From: Rohdeia mirabilis
GTDB taxonomy: Bacteria; Planctomycetota; UBA1135; GCA-002686595
DNA length: 64,000 nucleotides
Direction of reading: 5' to 3'
Assembly (NCBI GenBank): GCA_007750655.1
Contig: CP036290.1
Location: forward strand, 682,001 to 746,000
Made by a program: the position numbers and the translations under genes. The notes under the pieces were generated by a model. That model was not told where the DNA came from and did not search any database. It saw only the letters and a list, made by a program, of their open reading frames with translations. This document shows positions 36,992 through 45,703 of this stretch, piece after piece; the first letter of the stretch is position 1, and each line of letters opens with the position of its first letter.

Positions 36992-39289
36992 ATGGTCTGG
37001 ATCCTCATCAGCCTCGTCGTCGCCGCACTGTTCGCGCCGCTCGTCACCCGTCTCGCCGGGCGCTCCTGCGGGCGTGTCCTGGCGTTGGTCCCGGCCGCGG
37101 CCTGCGCCTGGTTCGCCACGCGCATCCCGGCCGTCGCAGCGGGCGAGCGCCTGGTCGAACCGGTGGCCTGGGCACCTTCGCTCGGAGTCAGCGCCGACCT
37201 CGCGTTGGACGGGTTGAGTCTCGTCTTCGCGTTGCTCGTGACCGGGATCGGCGCGCTGACGATGGTCTACGCGCGCGGCTACATCGGCAACGACCCGCGG
37301 CTCGGGCGACTGAACGCGACGCTGCTCGTCTTCATGACGGCGATGCTGGGTCTCGTGCTGTCGGACGACCTGGTGACGGCCTTCGTCTTCTGGGAGCTGA
37401 CGAGCGTGTCGTCGTACCTGTTGGTGGGCTACGACCACGCGAACCCGAAGGCGCGCGCGGCCGCGTTGCAGGCGCTCCTGATCACCGGTGCCGGCGGGCT
37501 GTGCCTCCTGTGCGGCGTGATCCTGATCGGATCGGTCGGCGGCACCTACTCGGTCGCCGAGCTGGTCGCGAGCGGCGACGTCCTGCGCGAATCGTCGCTC
37601 TACCTGCCGATCCTGCTCCTCGTCCTGGGTGGCTGTTTCACGAAGTCGGCGCAGTTGCCCTTCCACTTCTGGTTGCCCGGAGCGATGGCCGCCCCGACGC
37701 CGGTCAGCGCGTACCTGCACTCGGCGACGATGGTCAAGGCCGGCGTGTATCTGCTGGCCCGTCTCTCGCCCGCGCTGGGTGGGACCGACGAGTGGCTCGC
37801 GCTGCTGGTCTCGTTCGGCGCGGCGACGATGGTCTACTCGGCCGTCGTCGCGTTCTTCCAGACCGACATGAAGCGCATCCTCGCGTACACGTCGGTCAGC
37901 GCGTTGGGCACGTTGGTCATGCTCCTGGGCATCGGCACCGCCGACGCCGCCGCCGCCGCCACCGCCTATCTGATCGTCCACGCGCTGTACAAGTGCGCGC
38001 TCTTCCACGTGGCCGGCATCGTCGACCACGAGTGCGGGACGCGCGACGTCGATCGCCTCGGTCGCCTGTCGCGCGCCATGCCGATCACCTGTGTCGCCGC
38101 CTGCCTCGCCGTGCTGTCGATGGCCGGACTGCCGCCGTTCCTCGGTGCGTCGGCCAAGAGCCTCGTCGGACACGCCGAACACGCGTTGCACATGGGTCCG
38201 GTCGAGTGGGCGGCCATGCTCACCGTCCTGATGACGTTCGCCGTCGGCGCGCTCCTGGTGTGGCGCACGTTCTTCGGACGCCGCGACGGCGAGGATCTGC
38301 CGAAGCATCCGCACGAAGCGCCGATCGACCTGTGGTTCTCGCCGCTGCTGCTGGGGTCACTCGGCCTCGTGCTGGGGTTCTTCTGGGGGCCGCTCGCGCA
38401 CCACCTGCTCGAGCCCGCCGCCGCCGCGATCGCCCCGGGCGTCGCGCCCGAACTCCACGTCCACGCGACGGCCGGTGCCTACGCCCTGAAGGCCGCGCTC
38501 GCCGCGGTCGGCCTCGCGCTCTACGTGAAGCGCCGGCCAGTCGTGCGCGCGCTGCGCCTCTGGAGCGTGTTGGCGTGGTTCGGACCGGAGCGCTTCTACG
38601 ACCGCGGCCTGGTCGCGATCGAGTGGGTCGCCCGCGCGGTCACGCGCCGGTTGCAGAGCGGTTCGCTGCGGACCTACCTGGCGATCGTCCTGGCCTCGAC
38701 CATGGTGTTGGCCGGTTATCCGCTGCTGAAGAACGGCGTGCCGCTGCCGCCGAGCGGGAGCTTCGACATCCGCGTGCACGAAGCCGCGATCGTCCTCGCG
38801 ATGGTGCTCGCCACGGTCTTCGTCATGGCGACGAGTTCGCGCCTGGCGGCCATCGCCGCGCTGGGCATCGTCGGCGCAGGCATGTCCGTGACCTTCCTGT
38901 TCTTCGGCGCGCCCGACCTGGCCAAGACGCAGCTCGCGATCGAGACCCTCTCGGTCCTGTTGTTCCTCTTCATCCTCTATCGCCTGCCTCCGCTGCGCCA
39001 GCTCAGCACGCGCCTGCAGGTGTGGCGAGACGTCGTCCTGTCGATCACGGTCGGCGGCTTCTTCGCGCTCCTCGTCTGGGGCCTCACGTCGGTCGACGGA
39101 GCGTCGCGACTCTCGCCGTTCTTCGCCGAGAACAGCCTCGCGCTCGGCAAGGGCCACAACGTCGTGAACGTCATCCTCGTGGACTTCCGCGGGATCGACA
39201 CGATGGGGGAGATCACCGTTCTGGCGGTCGCCGCACTCGGCGTCCTCGGACTCATGCGCGTCCACGTGCGGGAGCGTTCGGCCTCGTGA
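36992..39289 (+). CDS. mrpA: Na+/H+ antiporter subunit MrpA
   Basis: The 765-residue inner-membrane protein is the large Mrp subunit, related to NADH dehydrogenase NuoL. Helices carry LTMVYARGYIGNDPRLGRLN, VFWELTSVSSYLLVGY with the key Glu, FTKSAQLPFHFWLPGAMAAP with the conserved Lys and His, and YLHSATMVKAGVYLLARL. The C-terminal part has the MbhD/MbhE-like helices (FFGAPDLAKTQLAIETLSVL, then VVNVILVDFRGIDTMGEI). It exchanges Na+ for H+ as part of the Mrp complex. It is the first gene of a seven-gene operon with overlapping ends. The ATG at 36992 is chosen because the first helix follows at once; an earlier ATG at 36758 would add ~78 Arg-rich residues. Confidence 0.95.
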   Translation: MVWILISLVVAALFAPLVTRLAGRSCGRVLALVPAAACAWFATRIPAVAAGERLVEPVAWAPSLGVSADLALDGLSLVFALLVTGIGALTMVYARGYIGNDPRLGRLNATLLVFMTAMLGLVLSDDLVTAFVFWELTSVSSYLLVGYDHANPKARAAALQALLITGAGGLCLLCGVILIGSVGGTYSVAELVASGDVLRESSLYLPILLLVLGGCFTKSAQLPFHFWLPGAMAAPTPVSAYLHSATMVKAGVYLLARLSPALGGTDEWLALLVSFGAATMVYSAVVAFFQTDMKRILAYTSVSALGTLVMLLGIGTADAAAAATAYLIVHALYKCALFHVAGIVDHECGTRDVDRLGRLSRAMPITCVAACLAVLSMAGLPPFLGASAKSLVGHAEHALHMGPVEWAAMLTVLMTFAVGALLVWRTFFGRRDGEDLPKHPHEAPIDLWFSPLLLGSLGLVLGFFWGPLAHHLLEPAAAAIAPGVAPELHVHATAGAYALKAALAAVGLALYVKRRPVVRALRLWSVLAWFGPERFYDRGLVAIEWVARAVTRRLQSGSLRTYLAIVLASTMVLAGYPLLKNGVPLPPSGSFDIRVHEAAIVLAMVLATVFVMATSSRLAAIAALGIVGAGMSVTFLFFGAPDLAKTQLAIETLSVLLFLFILYRLPPLRQLSTRLQVWRDVVLSITVGGFFALLVWGLTSVDGASRLSPFFAENSLALGKGHNVVNVILVDFRGIDTMGEITVLAVAALGVLGLMRVHVRERSAS

Positions 39290-39705
39290 ACCAGTCCTCG
39301 ATCGTTCTCGGGACCGCCGTGCGGCTGATGCTGCCGGTGCTTCTCGTGTACTCGCTCTTCCTGCTGCAGCGCGGTCACCACGCGCCCGGCGGAGGCTTCG
39401 TCGGCGGTCTCGTCGCAGCGGCGGCGTTCTCGCTCGTCGCGCTGTCCGACGGACCCGGCCGAGCGCGCCGCATCCTGCGCGTCCAACCGCTGCGGTTGAT
39501 GGGGCTCGGCTTGCTCGTGGCCGCCGGCAGTGGCGTCGTCGGCCTGATCTGGGGCGACGCGTTCCTGCAGGGGATCTGGCCGAAATGGGCCTACCTGCCG
39601 GTGATCGGGAAGATCGGTACGCCGTTCACCTTCGACGTCGGGGTCTTCATGGTCGTGCTCGGCTTCGCGCTCGAGGTCTTCTTCACCCTGTTGGAGGACG
39701 AGTGA
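39286..39705 (+). CDS. mrpB: Na+/H+ antiporter subunit MrpB
   Basis: The 139-residue membrane protein has four helices. It carries the MrpB motif LLQRGHHAPGGGFVGGLVAA near residue 30 and the C-terminal GTPFTFDVGVFMVVLGFALE. It starts at a GTG overlapping the mrpA stop (GTGA), so translation is coupled. The protein is a structural and probable ion-path subunit of the Mrp antiporter. Confidence 0.94.
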   Translation: MNQSSIVLGTAVRLMLPVLLVYSLFLLQRGHHAPGGGFVGGLVAAAAFSLVALSDGPGRARRILRVQPLRLMGLGLLVAAGSGVVGLIWGDAFLQGIWPKWAYLPVIGKIGTPFTFDVGVFMVVLGFALEVFFTLLEDE

Positions 39706-39707
39706 CC

Positions 39708-40151
39708 ATGGAGTCCTGGCTCGCCATCGTCGTCGGCTTCATGTACGCGGCCGGCTTCTTCATGCTGCTCCGACGCAGCCTGATGAAGGTCATCATCGGC
39801 CTGTCCATCTTCACGCACGGCGCGAACCTGTTGTTGTTCACCGCCGGCAACGTCACGCGCGTGGGTGACGGCGTCCAACTGCCCATCGTGCCGCACGGCG
39901 CGGCGGCGCTCACCGGGGCCTATGCCGATCCGCTGCCCCAGGCGCTCGTCCTGACGGCGATCGTCATCAGTTTCGGCATCCAGGCCTTCGCCCTGGTCCT
40001 CGTTCGGCGCGCCTACCAGGCCGTCGGCAGCGACGACCTCGATCGCATGACGAGCACCGACACCGAGGAGGGCGCGCTGCTGCACGAACTCCCGCGGCGT
40101 CGTGGGTCCGTTCGCGGCTTCCTCCCCTGGCGCCGGACACGCGCCGCCTGA
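39708..40151 (+). CDS. mrpC: Na+/H+ antiporter subunit MrpC
   Basis: The 147-residue protein is a NuoK-like subunit with three helices. It has the typical LLRRSLMKVIIGLSIFTHGANLLLF segment (residues about 18-42), ADPLPQALVLTAIVISFGI and a charged C-terminal tail of about 40 residues. The ATG at 39708 lies 2 bp after the mrpB stop; a GTG at 39702 that overlaps this stop is an alternative and would fit the overlap style of the operon. Confidence 0.93.
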   Translation: MESWLAIVVGFMYAAGFFMLLRRSLMKVIIGLSIFTHGANLLLFTAGNVTRVGDGVQLPIVPHGAAALTGAYADPLPQALVLTAIVISFGIQAFALVLVRRAYQAVGSDDLDRMTSTDTEEGALLHELPRRRGSVRGFLPWRRTRAA

Positions 40152-40168
40152 CTCGACGGGAAACTCAC

Positions 40169-41680
40169 TTGGACACTCTGCTCGTACTCCCCATCCTGAT
40201 CCCGCTGGCGACGGCGGCGCTCACGCTCATCGCGGCGCGCGCGCTGCGCATCCAGCGGGCGCTCTCGTTCGCCGGCATGGCGAGCCTCCTGATCACGGGG
40301 GTCGTGATCCTGCTCCACGTCGACGAGCACGGGATCGCGGTCGCTCAAGCCGGGGGCTGGGCCGCGCCCTACGGGATCACGCTCGTCGCCGACCGACTGA
40401 GCGCGCTGCTGGTGACCGCCGCCGGCGTCGTGGGCCTGGCGACCACGGTCTTCACGGGCTTCTCGCTCGATCGACGCCGCGAGCGGGCGAGCTTCTACCC
40501 GCTGCTCAACGTCCTTCTGATGGGCGTCTGCGGCTCGTTCCTCACGGGCGACCTGTTCAACCTGTACGTCTGCTTCGAAGTGATGCTGATGGCGTCCTTC
40601 GTGCTGCTGACCCTGGGTGGCACGCGCGCGCAGCTGGAGGGCGGGCTCAAGTACCTGATCCTCAACCTGGTCTCGAGCGCGATCTTCCTGACGGCTGGCG
40701 GACTCCTGTACCGCGCCGTCGGGACGCTGAACATGGCCGACATCGCCGAGCAGGTCGCGGCCTACCCGGACACGGGCCTGATGGACACGCTCGCGATGTT
40801 GTTCCTCGTCGCGTTCGGTCTGAAGGCGGCGATGTTCCCCTTCTTCTTCTGGCTGCCGGCCTCGTACCACACGCCGCCGCCCGTGGTCTCGGCCGTGTTC
40901 GCTGGACTGCTGTCGAAAGTGGGGGTCTACGCGCTGCTGCGGACGTTCACGATGATGTTCACCGGACACCTGGCGTTCACGCACACGGTGCTCGCCGTCC
41001 TGGCCTGCGCGACGATGATCGCCGGCGTCCTGGGCGCAGTGGCCCAGATGGAGATCCGGCGCATCCTGTCGTTCCAGATCGTCAGCTCGATCGGCTTCCT
41101 GATCCTCGGTCTCGCGCTGATGAGCAAGATCGCCCTGGCCGGAGCGGTCTTCTACCTGCTGCACAACATCGTCGTGAAGACGAACCTGTTCTTCCTGGCC
41201 GGTGTGATCGAGAAGCTGCGCGGTCACGGCGACCTGCGGCGCCTCGGTGGACTCTGGCGCGAACGCCCCGTGCTGTCGGTGCTGTTCCTCGTCTCCGCGC
41301 TCTCGTTGGCAGGCATTCCGCCGCTGTCGGGTTTCTGGGCCAAGTTGGTCCTCCTGCGCGCGGGGCTCGAGGGCGAGTGGTACTGGGCGATCGGGATCGC
41401 GGTCGTCGTGGCGCTGCTGACGCTGTACTCGATGACCAAGATCTGGGCGCTGGCCTTCTGGAAGGACGCGCCGCCGAACGAGTTCGCCTTCACCGGGCGG
41501 GAGCGCGACGTGCGCGAGAAGAGCGCGCGTCGAGCCATGCTCCCGGTCGTCGCTCTGACGGTAGTGACCGTTGCCATCGGCTTCCTCGCCGGACCGATCT
41601 TCGAGATGGCGCTGGCGACCGCCGAACAGTTGCTCGACCCGAGTCAGTACGTGACCGCCGTGCTCGGAGGTGTCTCGTGA
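40169..41680 (+). CDS. mrpD: Na+/H+ antiporter subunit MrpD
   Basis: The 503-residue inner-membrane protein is the second NuoL/M/N-like subunit with about 14 helices. It shows GDLFNLYVCFEVMLMASFVL with the key Glu, KAAMFPFFFWLPASYHTPPP, and LHNIVVKTNLFFLAGVIEKL. The start is a TTG at 40169, as no in-frame ATG or GTG fits the first helix. The 17-bp gap from mrpC is the largest inside the operon. It likely carries proton translocation in the Mrp complex. Confidence 0.95.
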   Translation: MDTLLVLPILIPLATAALTLIAARALRIQRALSFAGMASLLITGVVILLHVDEHGIAVAQAGGWAAPYGITLVADRLSALLVTAAGVVGLATTVFTGFSLDRRRERASFYPLLNVLLMGVCGSFLTGDLFNLYVCFEVMLMASFVLLTLGGTRAQLEGGLKYLILNLVSSAIFLTAGGLLYRAVGTLNMADIAEQVAAYPDTGLMDTLAMLFLVAFGLKAAMFPFFFWLPASYHTPPPVVSAVFAGLLSKVGVYALLRTFTMMFTGHLAFTHTVLAVLACATMIAGVLGAVAQMEIRRILSFQIVSSIGFLILGLALMSKIALAGAVFYLLHNIVVKTNLFFLAGVIEKLRGHGDLRRLGGLWRERPVLSVLFLVSALSLAGIPPLSGFWAKLVLLRAGLEGEWYWAIGIAVVVALLTLYSMTKIWALAFWKDAPPNEFAFTGRERDVREKSARRAMLPVVALTVVTVAIGFLAGPIFEMALATAEQLLDPSQYVTAVLGGVS

Positions 41681-42147
41681 TCCCGAAGGCCATCGTCCTG
41701 GGACTCGCCTGGCTCGCGTTCACCGGTCACTTCGGCTGGGACCAGTTCGCGTTCGGCTGCGGCGTCGGCCTCGTGCTGCTGTTCCTGACCGAACAGCGCG
41801 CAGCCAGCGGGATCGGATCGATCGCGCGCATCCCGCGCCTCGTCGCTCTCGGCCTCTACTTCGCGAAGGAGCTCTGCGTGGCCAACCTGCGCGTCGCGCG
41901 GGCCGTCGTGGGGAACAAGTACGCGCTGCGACCCGGCGTCGTCAGGGTCCCGCTCGACGGTCACACCGACCGCAGCGTGACCGTGCTCGCGAACCTCATC
42001 ACCCTCACGCCGGGGACCCTGACCATCGACGTCGAGGGCGATCGCAGTGCGCTCTACGTCCACTGCCTCGACGTGGACGACCCGGACGCCGTGCGCGACG
42101 AGATCAAGAACGGCTTCGAACGGCGTGTCCTGGGGGTCTTCGCGTGA
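41677..42147 (+). CDS. mrpE: Na+/H+ antiporter subunit MrpE
   Basis: The 156-residue protein has one or two N-terminal helices, a region ending YFAKELCVANLRVARAVV, and a cytoplasmic domain with VTVLANLITLTPGTLTIDV, the MrpE signature. The GTG start overlaps the mrpD stop. MrpE is part of the membrane antiporter and needed for its activity. Confidence 0.93.
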   Translation: MIPKAIVLGLAWLAFTGHFGWDQFAFGCGVGLVLLFLTEQRAASGIGSIARIPRLVALGLYFAKELCVANLRVARAVVGNKYALRPGVVRVPLDGHTDRSVTVLANLITLTPGTLTIDVEGDRSALYVHCLDVDDPDAVRDEIKNGFERRVLGVFA

Positions 42148-42416
42148 GCATCGAACACTTCGCCGCCTGGGTCGTGATGCCGTTGCTCGCGACCGCGCTG
42201 CTGCTGGCCTTCGCCCGCGTCTTCACGGGTCCCGGGCTTCCCGACCGGGTCGTGGCCCTCGACTTCGTCGGCTCGCTCCTGGTCGCGATGATCGGAGCCG
42301 CCGGCGTGATGACGGGATCCGCGGTCCTCCTCGACGTGGCGCTGATCCTGGCGCTCGTGTCCTTCCTCGCGACCGTGGCCTTCGCCCGCTACATGGAGAG
42401 CCGCCGCCAGTCATGA
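42144..42416 (+). CDS. mrpF: Na+/H+ antiporter subunit MrpF
   Basis: The 90-residue membrane protein has three helices with FTGPGLPDRVVALDFVGSLL after the first and LLDVALILALVSFLATVAFA in the last, both typical of MrpF. The GTG start overlaps the mrpE stop (GTGA). Confidence 0.93.
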   Translation: MSIEHFAAWVVMPLLATALLLAFARVFTGPGLPDRVVALDFVGSLLVAMIGAAGVMTGSAVLLDVALILALVSFLATVAFARYMESRRQS

Positions 42417-42808
42417 TGACCTCCGAGATCCTCTCCGTGACGCTGATGGTGGTCGGAGCCGTCCTCGTGCTCCTGGCGGGCATCGGTCTGCTGCGCTTCC
42501 AGGACGTGTACATGCGGATGTCGGCCACGTCGAAGGCCGGCACCCTGGGCGTCATGTTGATCGTCATGGGCAGCGCCACCCACTTCGGCGACACCGAGGT
42601 CCTGGCGCGCGCGACCGCGACGGTGGTCTTCTTCTTCGTGACCGCACCGGTGGCCGCCCACATGCTCGGGCGTGCCTCCTACCTGGGGGGGGCGCCCCGT
42701 TGGTCCGGCACCTGGGTCGACGAGCGCGCGACGGCGGAAGAGCCCGCCGCTCCCGAAGCGACCGAAAAGCCCGTCGCGGGGGCCCACAGCGGGCGCCGCG
42801 CGGCGTAG
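42413..42808 (+). CDS. mrpG: Na+/H+ antiporter subunit MrpG
   Basis: The 131-residue membrane protein has three helices. It has GIGLLRFQDVYMRMSATSKA after the first helix and FFFVTAPVAAHMLGRASYL in the third, as in MrpG/PhaG. The acidic C-terminal tail of about 35 residues is variable in the family. The ATG overlaps the mrpF stop; a second ATG follows directly. It closes the mrpABCDEFG operon. Confidence 0.93.
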   Translation: MMTSEILSVTLMVVGAVLVLLAGIGLLRFQDVYMRMSATSKAGTLGVMLIVMGSATHFGDTEVLARATATVVFFFVTAPVAAHMLGRASYLGGAPRWSGTWVDERATAEEPAAPEATEKPVAGAHSGRRAA

Positions 42809-42820
42809 GAGCGGGCGAAC

Positions 42821-42835
42821 CTCCCTCGAAGGGAG
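42821..42835 (+). terminator. Short hairpin after the mrp operon
   Basis: CTCCCT (42821-42826) pairs with AGGGAG (42830-42835) around a CGA loop, 12 bp after the mrpG stop. The stem is short and no T-run follows. Position is the main support. Confidence 0.35.
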
Positions 42836-42892
42836 TTCCCCGGGGCCGCGTTGGCACCGGGCAGCGCCCGGGCGTAGCCTGTTCGGCCCGAT

Positions 42893-42911
42893 CGTCGTGG
42901 TCTCCACGACG
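42893..42911. promoter_or_regulatory. 8-bp inverted repeat upstream of a secreted-protein gene
   Basis: CGTCGTGG (42893-42900) and CCACGACG (42904-42911) form a perfect inverted repeat with a 3-nt centre, about 140 bp ahead of the start at 43054. It may be an operator or a leader hairpin. No promoter hexamers could be set with confidence. Confidence 0.4.
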
Positions 42912-43053
42912 ACTCCACGGCGACCGCCCGACCGCGATCGAGATCCTCCGCACCCATCGTCGGAGAGATTTCGGTCCCGCACCACGCTCCATCGCGTCGG
43001 TGCTCGCGGGCGCCTTCTTCCGCTCGATCACCCAACTGGAACCGATACGTTCG

Positions 43054-44097
43054 ATGCTGGTCAAAGCTTCTCTTCTCGGCGCCGCCGCCGCCTCCGTCCT
43101 CTTCGCCCCGACTCTCGCCGAATCGCTCACGCGCAACGCCGCCGAGGGCGAGACGCGGGTCCGAACGATCGAGGCGTCGCGCGAGATGTCCCTCGTCGAC
43201 ATGGTGATCAGGTTCGACGGCGAGGAGATCCCCGCCGATCAGCTCGGCGACATCGAAGGCAGCCAGACGGATTCGTACAGCGTCGTCGTCAGCGACACGT
43301 TCTCGTCCGTCGCGGACGGCCGCGCGACCAAACTCACGCGCACCTACACCACGCTCGGAGGCGAATCGGCCATGGAAGGCGGGATGCTCGCCGCCATGGG
43401 TGCCGAGGACTCCTCGAAGGAGCTCTCGAGCGAACTCGAGGGTGAGGACGTGATCTTCACCTGGGACGGCGAGGAAGAGGACTACGTCGCGAGCCTCCCC
43501 GAGGAGAGCACCCTCGACGAGGACCTGCTCGAGGACCTGCTCGGCGACTACGAGTTCGCCGAACTGCTGCCCGACGGCGACATCGAGGTCGGCGCCGAGT
43601 GGGACATCGATCCGGCCTTCTTCGAGTTCATGGTCGAGCCGGGTGGTGAGATGCACCTCAAGCCGTCCGACGCGGACGCGAACGAGTACGACGAGATGGC
43701 CGAGCAGATCGAGGAGGCCGGCGTCGAGCCGACCTACGAGGGCACGCTCAAGGGCAAGCTGGTCAGCGTCGAGGAAGGCGTCGCGAAGATCGAGATCACG
43801 ATCGAGATCGAGATGACGCTCGACCTCTCCGGCGAGCTCGAGCCGATGACCCAGGACACCCCGATGGGCGAACTCGAGATCAACCCGGTCGAGGTCGTCG
43901 TCGAACGGACCGCCGAGGGCACCGGAACGCTCATGTGGCACGTCGCCAAGGGCCGCCTGATCTCGTTCACCATGGAGGCCGATGTCACCGAGGTGAACAC
44001 CAGCAACGTCGAGATCGACTTCGGCGGCGAGACCATGGAGCAGTTCCAGGAGCTGACCCAGGAAGGTTCGATCGAAGTCAGCTACACGATCGAGTAG
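43054..44097 (+). CDS. Exported acidic protein, tandem paralogue 1
   Basis: The 347-residue protein has an N-terminal signal (about 1-24: LVKASLLGAAAASVLFAPTLA) and then a strongly acidic, beta-rich body. No database family was recognised. It shares a clear pattern with the next gene: AAEGETR just after the signal, a stretch EDVIFTWDGE near 133, ESTLDEDLLEDLL near 150, then VEPGGEMHL and a C-terminal FTMEADVTEVN section. Length and order of these blocks agree in both, so they arose by duplication. The ATG at 43054 is the nearest start to the signal. A hairpin pair follows the stop. Confidence 0.75.
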   Translation: MLVKASLLGAAAASVLFAPTLAESLTRNAAEGETRVRTIEASREMSLVDMVIRFDGEEIPADQLGDIEGSQTDSYSVVVSDTFSSVADGRATKLTRTYTTLGGESAMEGGMLAAMGAEDSSKELSSELEGEDVIFTWDGEEEDYVASLPEESTLDEDLLEDLLGDYEFAELLPDGDIEVGAEWDIDPAFFEFMVEPGGEMHLKPSDADANEYDEMAEQIEEAGVEPTYEGTLKGKLVSVEEGVAKIEITIEIEMTLDLSGELEPMTQDTPMGELEINPVEVVVERTAEGTGTLMWHVAKGRLISFTMEADVTEVNTSNVEIDFGGETMEQFQELTQEGSIEVSYTIE

Positions 44098-44114
44098 ACC
44101 TCTTCCGAGAGGAG

Positions 44115-44178
44115 GACGTCGGCCCGGTCCGACGTCGCTCGACGGGCTCCCCGCGCCACGCGCTCGGGGAGCCCGTCG
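44115..44178 (+). terminator. Two consecutive hairpins in a 320-bp gap
   Basis: GACGTCGG (44115-44122) pairs with CCGACGTC (44129-44136). A second, stronger stem has 14 perfect pairs: 44140-44153 with 44165-44178, 11-nt loop. They lie 17 bp after the stop of the first paralogue. No U-tract follows. The rest of the gap to 44417 shows no gene and must hold any promoter of the second paralogue. Confidence 0.6.
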
Positions 44179-44417
44179 CGCGTTCGTGGCCTGCTTCGCG
44201 GGGCCCAAGGGAGGCGTGGAGTCCGCCGTTCGCGCCAGATCGCCTCCCGTCGGCGCACCTCGTCCGATCGCGCGCACGGCCCCGACCCGGGCTCGGCAGA
44301 CTGTGGGCGACCCGGCGCGCGATCCGTACGTCCGGCTCCCCCGAGCCGCCGCGCCGAACCCCGTCCGGTGGAGCCCACCTCCCCGCGGACACGACCGCCC
44401 CACGAGGGCCTCCGACC

Positions 44418-45533
44418 ATGCTGAACGGAACCACTTTGCTGGCATTCAAGATCCTGGGCGCGACCACGCTCGTCGGCGGCGCCCTCGTCGTCGGCGACAT
44501 CGCGCGCAAGGCCGCCGAGGGTGAGACCCGCGGCCGCGCCTTCGAAGTCGTCACCACGCTCGAGGTCACCGACATGACGATGGTCGTCGACGGTGAAGAG
44601 ATGGACACCGAGCGGATGCTCGGCCGCGGCGCCAGCACCACCACGACGCGACTGGAAGTCTCCGACGAGTTCGAGAAGGCCGACGGCACGCGCCCGACGC
44701 TCCTGCGCCGGACCTACGACGCGATCGCGCGCACCACGGAGCGTCCCGAGAGCGGCGGTGGTGGCGGCGGCGGATTCGGCGGCCGCGGCGACGGTGAACG
44801 CCCGCAGCTCGAGAGCGGTCTCGTCGGTGAGGACGTGCTCTTCGACTGGGACGCCGAGACCGAGGCCTACACCGCGCGCATCCCGGAGGACAGCACCCTC
44901 GACGAAGCGCTCCTCGAAGGACTCGTCGCCGATCTCGACCTCGCCGACCTCCTGCCCAGCGCGGCCGTCGAGGTCGAGGAGTCCTGGGACGTCCCGCTCC
45001 ACGTGCTCGAGTCCATTCTGCGCCCGGGCGGCAACCTCCACCTGGCCATGCCGGAGCGCGAGGGCGCCGACGAGCGTCGCGGCGGCGGACGTCGGGGCTT
45101 TGGCGGTGGCAGCACGGACCCGACCGCTCTGGGTGTCGAGCCCGAGTACCGCGGCGAGTTCAAGGCGACCCTGGCCGAGATCACCGGTGACGAGGGCGAG
45201 CGCGTCGCACGCATCACGTTCGTCGTCGACGCGTCGTCCAAGTACGACATGACCGACGCCATCGAGGACGTGACGCGCGAGACCCAGCGCGGTGACATGA
45301 CCATCGTCACCCTCGAAGCCGTGACCACCAACAGCTTCGACGGCAAGGGCGAGCTGTTGTGGAACCTGGCGCGCGGCTGTGCGGTCTCCTTCACGCTCGA
45401 AGCGGACATCGAACGCGAAGAGATCAACGCGACCGAGACGATCTTCGACGAAGGCGGCCGGACGATGGAGCGGGCCTCGACCTCCGAAGGCACGCTGGCC
45501 TACAGCTACGTCCTGCGCGGCGAGGACGAGTAG
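44418..45533 (+). CDS. Exported protein, tandem paralogue 2
   Basis: The 371-residue protein is the diverged sister of the preceding gene. It has an N-terminal hydrophobic segment (about 6-27), KAAEGETRGR after it, EDVLFDWDAE near 138, DSTLDEALLEGLVADLDLADLLP near 156 and a similar FTLEADIEREE end. It differs by glycine-rich insertions near 115-125 and near 215-230. The function is unknown; both are probably periplasmic or surface proteins. Its start at 44418 is the only ATG ahead of the signal. A 15-bp hairpin lies 45 bp after the stop. Confidence 0.75.
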   Translation: MLNGTTLLAFKILGATTLVGGALVVGDIARKAAEGETRGRAFEVVTTLEVTDMTMVVDGEEMDTERMLGRGASTTTTRLEVSDEFEKADGTRPTLLRRTYDAIARTTERPESGGGGGGGFGGRGDGERPQLESGLVGEDVLFDWDAETEAYTARIPEDSTLDEALLEGLVADLDLADLLPSAAVEVEESWDVPLHVLESILRPGGNLHLAMPEREGADERRGGGRRGFGGGSTDPTALGVEPEYRGEFKATLAEITGDEGERVARITFVVDASSKYDMTDAIEDVTRETQRGDMTIVTLEAVTTNSFDGKGELLWNLARGCAVSFTLEADIEREEINATETIFDEGGRTMERASTSEGTLAYSYVLRGEDE

Positions 45534-45577
45534 GCCCCGATCGGTCGACGACTGGTCGACCACGGAGTCGGCGAGCG

Positions 45578-45610
45578 ACGAGGCGCAGCGGTTCGACCGC
45601 TGCGCCTCGT
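45578..45610 (+). terminator. 15-bp perfect hairpin after tandem paralogue 2
   Basis: The arms 45578-45592 and 45596-45610 are exact reverse complements over 15 bp with a TCG loop. The sequence after it (TGCGTTCTGG) has only scattered Ts. The structure is strong enough and well placed to be an intrinsic terminator. Confidence 0.7.
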
Positions 45611-45703
45611 TGCGTTCTGGGCCCGTGGGACTTGCCGCCGGTGGGGGCGAGAAGGGGCCGAGTCCCGGTCGGTCGGGCCGAACGGGCCGCTATGCTGCGG
45701 CCC

